Translations under genes and position numbers: made by a program
The notes under the pieces: generated by a model
What the model was told of the DNA's origin: nothing
The model's input: only the letters and a program-made list of their open reading frames with translations
Databases searched by the model: none
Assembly (NCBI RefSeq): GCF_034087045.1
Contig: NZ_CP139247.1
Span: 1,612,001-1,676,000, forward strand
From: Chitinophaga sancti
GTDB lineage: Bacteria; Bacteroidota; Bacteroidia; Chitinophagales; Chitinophagaceae
Direction of reading: 5' to 3'
DNA: 64,000 bases
Part shown: positions 60,046-64,000 of the stretch, piece by piece
Numbering within the stretch: position 1 is the first letter of the stretch
Layout: each line of letters opens with the position of its first letter

Positions 60046-61419
60046 ATGACCTATATGCAAGCGAACAAAAAGCGGACAGGATGGATAGGAGCCTTACTGC
60101 TGCTGATCTTTCACACGGGAATGGCCCAGTCTCCCGCCAATACGCCGTTAGCGCCCATGTCGCTCACTGCGAAAGAAGCGGTTGACTATGCCCTGGCTAA
60201 CCAGGCCACTGTGCGAAACGCAAAACTGGATGAACTCATCCAGCTGGCGAAAAACAAAGAAGTCAGCGGAATGGCCCTGCCACAATTGAGCGGCGCAGGC
60301 TCCTTCCAGCACAATCCAATCGTCCAGAAACAGCTGATCGATGCTTCCAACTTTTCCGACACTGTGCCCAAAGGTACCCTCGTACCATTCGCTTTTGGCC
60401 TCAAATTCAACGTGCTCGGCGAAGTGAAATTTAACCAGGTACTCTTCGATCCCAGTGTACTCGTCGCCCTACAGGCCCGCAAAACCCTGGAAGAACTCTC
60501 CCACAGGGGGGTACAGAAAGCAGAGATCGATGTCAAAGTGAATGTTTACAAATCTTATTACAACGTGCTTTCCGCACGTAAAGCCCTGACCATACTCAGG
60601 GGCAACCTCACCACACTTGAAAAACTGCTTGGAGAAACAAGAGAAACCTACAAGAACGGTCTCGTGGAAAAACTGGATGTAGACAGGCTTGTCGTACAGG
60701 TAACCAACCTTCGCACGGAAGAGACCAAATTACAGAACCTTTCCGAAGTAGGCCTGGCTGCCCTCAAATATTCCATGGGCATGCCCATGCAGCAGGAGCT
60801 GACACTTACCGACACGCTCTCTATAGCAGAAATAAAATCAGCAGTAGCCGTAGAAAAGTTCGACTACTCCCAGCGTATAGAATACCAGTTACTGGAATCA
60901 CAAAAGAAAGCATACGAATACGATCTCAAGCGCTATAAATACAATGCCCTGCCAATACTCTCTCTCTTTGGTACAGGTGGTGTGAGCCGCGCGAGCGATG
61001 TGTTCAACTACTTTGATAAGCAAACGTGGTACGGCTATGTAGGCTATGGTGTGAACCTGAGCTTCAATATTTTCACCGGCTTCCAGCGCAAACGCAAGGT
61101 AGACCAGGCTTTTCTGCAGGTAAAGAAAACAGAAGTGAGCATAGAAGATGCAAAACTCGGTATCGATCTGGAACAAGCACAATCTACTTCCAACCTGCGC
61201 AACAACATCGTAGCGCTCGAAGCCCAGGAAAGCAATATGCAACTGGCACAGGAAGTATATAATACCACACAGATCAAATACAAGGAGGGCGTAGGTTCCA
61301 GCGTGGAAATGAGTAATGCGGAGAATGACCTGCTCACTGCCCAGAACAATTATTTCACAGCACTCTACAACGCAAGTGTATCCAGGATCGATTACCTGAA
61401 AGCGTATGGCAAGTTGTAG
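60046..61419 (+). CDS. TolC-family outer-membrane efflux protein
   Basis: 457 residues with a signal peptide (ending TGMAQ); the first in-frame ATG is at 60046 and another follows three codons later. Two repeats of the OEP domain are present: LTAKEAVDYALANQATVRNA and later QRIEYQLLESQKKAYEYDLK, both followed by long helices and short barrel strands. VYNTTQIKYKEGVGSSVEMSNAEN is the usual C-terminal mark. It forms the outer-membrane channel for the RND pump encoded two genes downstream. Length is normal. Confidence 0.9.
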   Translation: MTYMQANKKRTGWIGALLLLIFHTGMAQSPANTPLAPMSLTAKEAVDYALANQATVRNAKLDELIQLAKNKEVSGMALPQLSGAGSFQHNPIVQKQLIDASNFSDTVPKGTLVPFAFGLKFNVLGEVKFNQVLFDPSVLVALQARKTLEELSHRGVQKAEIDVKVNVYKSYYNVLSARKALTILRGNLTTLEKLLGETRETYKNGLVEKLDVDRLVVQVTNLRTEETKLQNLSEVGLAALKYSMGMPMQQELTLTDTLSIAEIKSAVAVEKFDYSQRIEYQLLESQKKAYEYDLKRYKYNALPILSLFGTGGVSRASDVFNYFDKQTWYGYVGYGVNLSFNIFTGFQRKRKVDQAFLQVKKTEVSIEDAKLGIDLEQAQSTSNLRNNIVALEAQESNMQLAQEVYNTTQIKYKEGVGSSVEMSNAENDLLTAQNNYFTALYNASVSRIDYLKAYGKL

Positions 61420-61453
61420 TTGCTGCATTATTTCTCATTCTAATTCATTCTAT

Positions 61454-62560
61454 ATGTCTTACAAACATCACTCCGCATTACTGTTCCTGCTCGTCTTCAT
61501 GGCATGCGGTCAACCTACAGCTGAAGAAAAACTCAACAAGCTGAAACAACAGGAAGCGGACCTGAAAAAAGAGATTGCACAGCTGGAAAAACAAGTGAAT
61601 AAAACGGATACTGCCGACAAAAAGATGAAGGCAGTGATCGTCACTGCTGTAAAGGACTCCGTATTCGAACATTATATAGATATACAGGGCGCTGTAGATG
61701 CACGTGAAAATGTGAATGTCAGTTCCAAAGTACCAGGTGTGATCACCGCCATTTATGTAAAAGAAGGACAGAACGTATCCAAAGGTCAGACACTGGCACA
61801 GGTAGACGATCAGATACTGAGAGCCAATGTGGCGGAACTCCGCACCCAGCTGGACCTGGCCACTACACTCTACGAAAAACAACAGAACCTCTGGAAACAG
61901 CAGATTGGCTCTGAAGTACAATACCTCAATGCCAAAAACCAGAAAGAATCACTGGAACGGAAAATGGCTACCCTGAATGATCAACTCTCTCAGGCTAAGA
62001 TCATATCTCCTATCACTGGTACTATCGATGCGGTGGTTTCCAAACTGGGCGACAATGCAGCACCGGGTTCCACTTCATTCAGAGTGGTGAACAATGTGAA
62101 CTTACGTGTACTGGCCAATGTTGCAGAAGCTTACGCCGGCGTGGTAAAAACAGGTGATCAGGTAGTAGTAAGATTCCCGGATATCGACAAACAGATCCGT
62201 ACTAAAATCGGATTTGCGGCCAGAACTATCGATCCTGTAAGCCGTACTATCAAAGTAGAAGTGCCGCTAACCAGCGATCCTGCATTGAGACCAAACATGA
62301 TTGCACAGATCAAGATCATAGACTATGCTACACCTCATGCACTGGTGATACCTGTTAATATCATCCAGTATGCATTGGGTAAATCTTATGTAATCGTCGC
62401 TGAGAAATCCAAAGATGGGTGGATTGCAAAAAGAAGAGAAGTGGAAGTAGGTCGCACCTACAATGACAAAGCTGAAATCAAAAGCGGATTACAGGCAGGA
62501 GATAATGTAGTAACAACAGGTTATCAGGGATTGAATGACAATGACCTGATCCAGTTATGA
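61454..62560 (+). CDS. RND-pump membrane-fusion lipoprotein
   Basis: About 368 residues from MSYKHHSALLFLLVFMACGQ, with lipobox VFMACGQ; this start sits after the tolC stop, whereas the longer frame overlaps it. A coiled segment (LNKLKQQEADLKKEIAQLEK) precedes the lipoyl half NVSSKVPGVITAIYVKEGQN and the hairpin. ISPITGTIDAVVSKLGDNAA is the second half and VRFPDIDKQIRTKIGFAART the barrel domain. It links the inner-membrane RND pump to TolC. Confidence 0.92.
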   Translation: MSYKHHSALLFLLVFMACGQPTAEEKLNKLKQQEADLKKEIAQLEKQVNKTDTADKKMKAVIVTAVKDSVFEHYIDIQGAVDARENVNVSSKVPGVITAIYVKEGQNVSKGQTLAQVDDQILRANVAELRTQLDLATTLYEKQQNLWKQQIGSEVQYLNAKNQKESLERKMATLNDQLSQAKIISPITGTIDAVVSKLGDNAAPGSTSFRVVNNVNLRVLANVAEAYAGVVKTGDQVVVRFPDIDKQIRTKIGFAARTIDPVSRTIKVEVPLTSDPALRPNMIAQIKIIDYATPHALVIPVNIIQYALGKSYVIVAEKSKDGWIAKRREVEVGRTYNDKAEIKSGLQAGDNVVTTGYQGLNDNDLIQL

Positions 62561-62578
62561 TCTTAAAAATACTGTTGT

Positions 62579-64000
62579 ATGCAAGATAATCTGAATAAAG
62601 AATTTAAGCCTACCAGCTGGGCCATTGATAATAAAGTGAGCGTGTATGTCGCTACTATTATCATAGCCATAGCAGGTATACTATCCTATCAAAATCTACC
62701 GAAGGAGCAATATCCGGAGGTTGTGTTTCCTCAGTTTTATATCAGTACTATCAATAGTGGTACATCTCCTGAAGATATGGAAACACTCGTGACCAAGCCC
62801 ATTGAAAAGCAGCTGGGTGGTCTGTCTGGTGTCAAATCTATCAAGAGTACAAGTATGCAGGATTACTCTGCAATCACTATTGAGTTCGAAGCAGGAGAGA
62901 ACATGGAATCGGCACGTCAGGAAGTGAGAGAGAAAGTAGACGATGCGAAGAAAGACCTGCCGAATAATCTTACACAGGAACCGCAGATCATCAAGATCGA
63001 TGTATCGCAGATCCCTATAATGAACATCAACCTGTCTGGTGATTTCGATCTGCAATCACTGAAGAAGTATGCAGATGAAATGCAGGATAGGATCGAAGCG
63101 CTGAACGAGATCACCCGTGTAGATATCGTGGGTGCACTTGATCGTGAAATCCAGATCAATGTAGATAAATACAAGATGGATGCAGCACAGGTGAGTTTTG
63201 ATGATATAGCTAATGCGGTGGCTGCTGAAAACAGAACCATCTCTGGCGGTCAGGTGTCCATGGATGGACAAAAGCGTACACTGAGTGTAAAGGGTGAATA
63301 TAAAGATCCCACTAAATTGCGCAATATCATAATCCGCAGTGCATCTGGCTCAACCGTATACCTGCGTGATATTGCCGATGTGGTAGATGGATTTGAGGAG
63401 CAGGAAAGCTATGCGCGTCTGGGCGGTAAGAATGTGATCACGTTGAACGTGATCAAGCAGAGTGGCAAGAACCTGATCGATGCTTCTGACAAGATCAGGG
63501 TGATCATAGAGGACATGAAAAAAGATTATCTCCCTAAAGGATTGAATGTAGTGATCACGGGCGATCAGTCAAACGCTACGCGTGTAACACTACATGACCT
63601 GATCAATACCATCATCATCGGATTCCTGCTGGTGACGGTGATTCTCATGTTCTTCATGGGAGCGGTGAATGCGATCTTCGTGGCCATGTCTGTACCGATC
63701 TCAATGTTCATCGCCTTCCTGATATTGCCGGCTTATCATTTCACACTGAATATGATGGTGTTGTTCTCGTTCCTGCTGGCATTGGGGATTGTGGTGGACG
63801 ATGCGATCGTGGTGATAGAAAACGTGCATCGTATCTTCTATGAACGCAAAGACCTCGGAATAGTGAAGGCGGCTAAGATAGCGGCAGGGGAGGTGTTTCT
63901 ACCGGTATTTTCAGGTACACTGACGGTGTTGGCGCCATTCGTGCCCTTGCTGTTCTGGCCGGGTATCATCGGTAAGTTTATGTTCTTCCTGCCATTGACG
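62579..64000 (+). CDS. RND efflux pump inner-membrane subunit, AcrB/HAE1-type (3' truncated by window)
   Basis: The frame opens ATG at 62579 (MQDNLNKEFKPTSWAIDNK) and stays open to the window end, giving 474 residues so far of an expected 1000 or more. VYVATIIIAIAGILSYQNLP is the first membrane helix. The porter domain follows with MPKEQYPEVVFPQF-like spacing (here KEQYPEVVFPQF), MESARQEVREKVDDAKKDLP and DIVGALDREIQINVDKYK. The later helices include LVTVILMFFMGAVNAIFV and LALGIVVDDAIVVIENVHRI, whose D-D pair is the proton-relay site of the family. It exports drugs, detergents or lipids with the two genes upstream. Confidence 0.93.
   Translation, partial: MQDNLNKEFKPTSWAIDNKVSVYVATIIIAIAGILSYQNLPKEQYPEVVFPQFYISTINSGTSPEDMETLVTKPIEKQLGGLSGVKSIKSTSMQDYSAITIEFEAGENMESARQEVREKVDDAKKDLPNNLTQEPQIIKIDVSQIPIMNINLSGDFDLQSLKKYADEMQDRIEALNEITRVDIVGALDREIQINVDKYKMDAAQVSFDDIANAVAAENRTISGGQVSMDGQKRTLSVKGEYKDPTKLRNIIIRSASGSTVYLRDIADVVDGFEEQESYARLGGKNVITLNVIKQSGKNLIDASDKIRVIIEDMKKDYLPKGLNVVITGDQSNATRVTLHDLINTIIIGFLLVTVILMFFMGAVNAIFVAMSVPISMFIAFLILPAYHFTLNMMVLFSFLLALGIVVDDAIVVIENVHRIFYERKDLGIVKAAKIAAGEVFLPVFSGTLTVLAPFVPLLFWPGIIGKFMFFLPLT

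Overview
The window looks like a chromosomal segment of a Bacteroidota bacterium, most likely Chitinophaga or a close relative in Chitinophagaceae. The support is a SusC/SusD pair with a hybrid two-component sensor, TAnnTTTG-type -7 promoter elements, lipoproteins with short lipoboxes, few Shine-Dalgarno sequences, a SerC beginning MKVHNFNAGP, and the MksB/Jet and Ter gene families. Genus is an inference; no rRNA is present.

Layout. 0-3.8 kb: MFS efflux pump, a FadR-type GntR regulator whose 3' end has been tandemly duplicated and has decayed, a membrane TPR protein and a MarC protein. 3.83-10.75 kb: a visibly AT-rich island inserted in the 3' end of a tRNA-Arg(CCG) gene and bounded by an 18-bp direct repeat. 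It carries a peptidylarginine/agmatine-deiminase-like enzyme, a four-gene operon with overlapping genes (winged-helix-like protein, membrane protein, PD-(D/E)XK nuclease-like protein, TGT-like zinc protein) and a DarTG toxin-antitoxin pair, but no integrase. This operon is the best candidate for an undescribed system. 10.8-13.4 kb: MBOAT plus SGNH O-acylation pair.

13.4-29.3 kb: a polysaccharide utilization locus (HTCS regulator, GH-A clan hydrolase, SusC, SusD, SusE-like surface protein, GH53 endo-galactanase, GH2 beta-galactosidase), predicted to use beta-1,4-galactan (pectic galactan or type I arabinogalactan). The HTCS senses oligosaccharide in the periplasm, SusCD and the SusE-like protein capture and import, GH53 cuts the chain and GH2 releases galactose. 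29.5-34.1 kb: a Ter-type stress operon (phosphoribosyltransferase, two TerD proteins, TelA, an unknown protein, a methyltransferase). 34.1-41.1 kb: a surface fibre-like protein, a truncated ADP-ribosylglycohydrolase, and JetA-JetB-JetC (Wadjet/MksFEB-like) without a recognisable JetD.

41.2-42.5 kb: glycosyltransferase and cupin. 42.5-49.2 kb: a seven-gene lipid-modification operon on the minus strand with two cyclopropane-fatty-acid-synthase-like methyltransferases, an FAD oxidoreductase, DUF1365, DUF1295, DUF1475 and an alpha/beta hydrolase, with an HxlR regulator divergent from it. 49.9-59.3 kb: mostly housekeeping or scattered genes (serine hydrolase, YceI, PaaN, TPR protein, DUF1015, SerC, S1/P1-like zinc hydrolase, DUF502). 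59.4-64 kb: TetR regulator followed by TolC, a membrane-fusion lipoprotein and an RND pump that runs off the window end.

All calls rest on reading motifs and context. No database search was possible.
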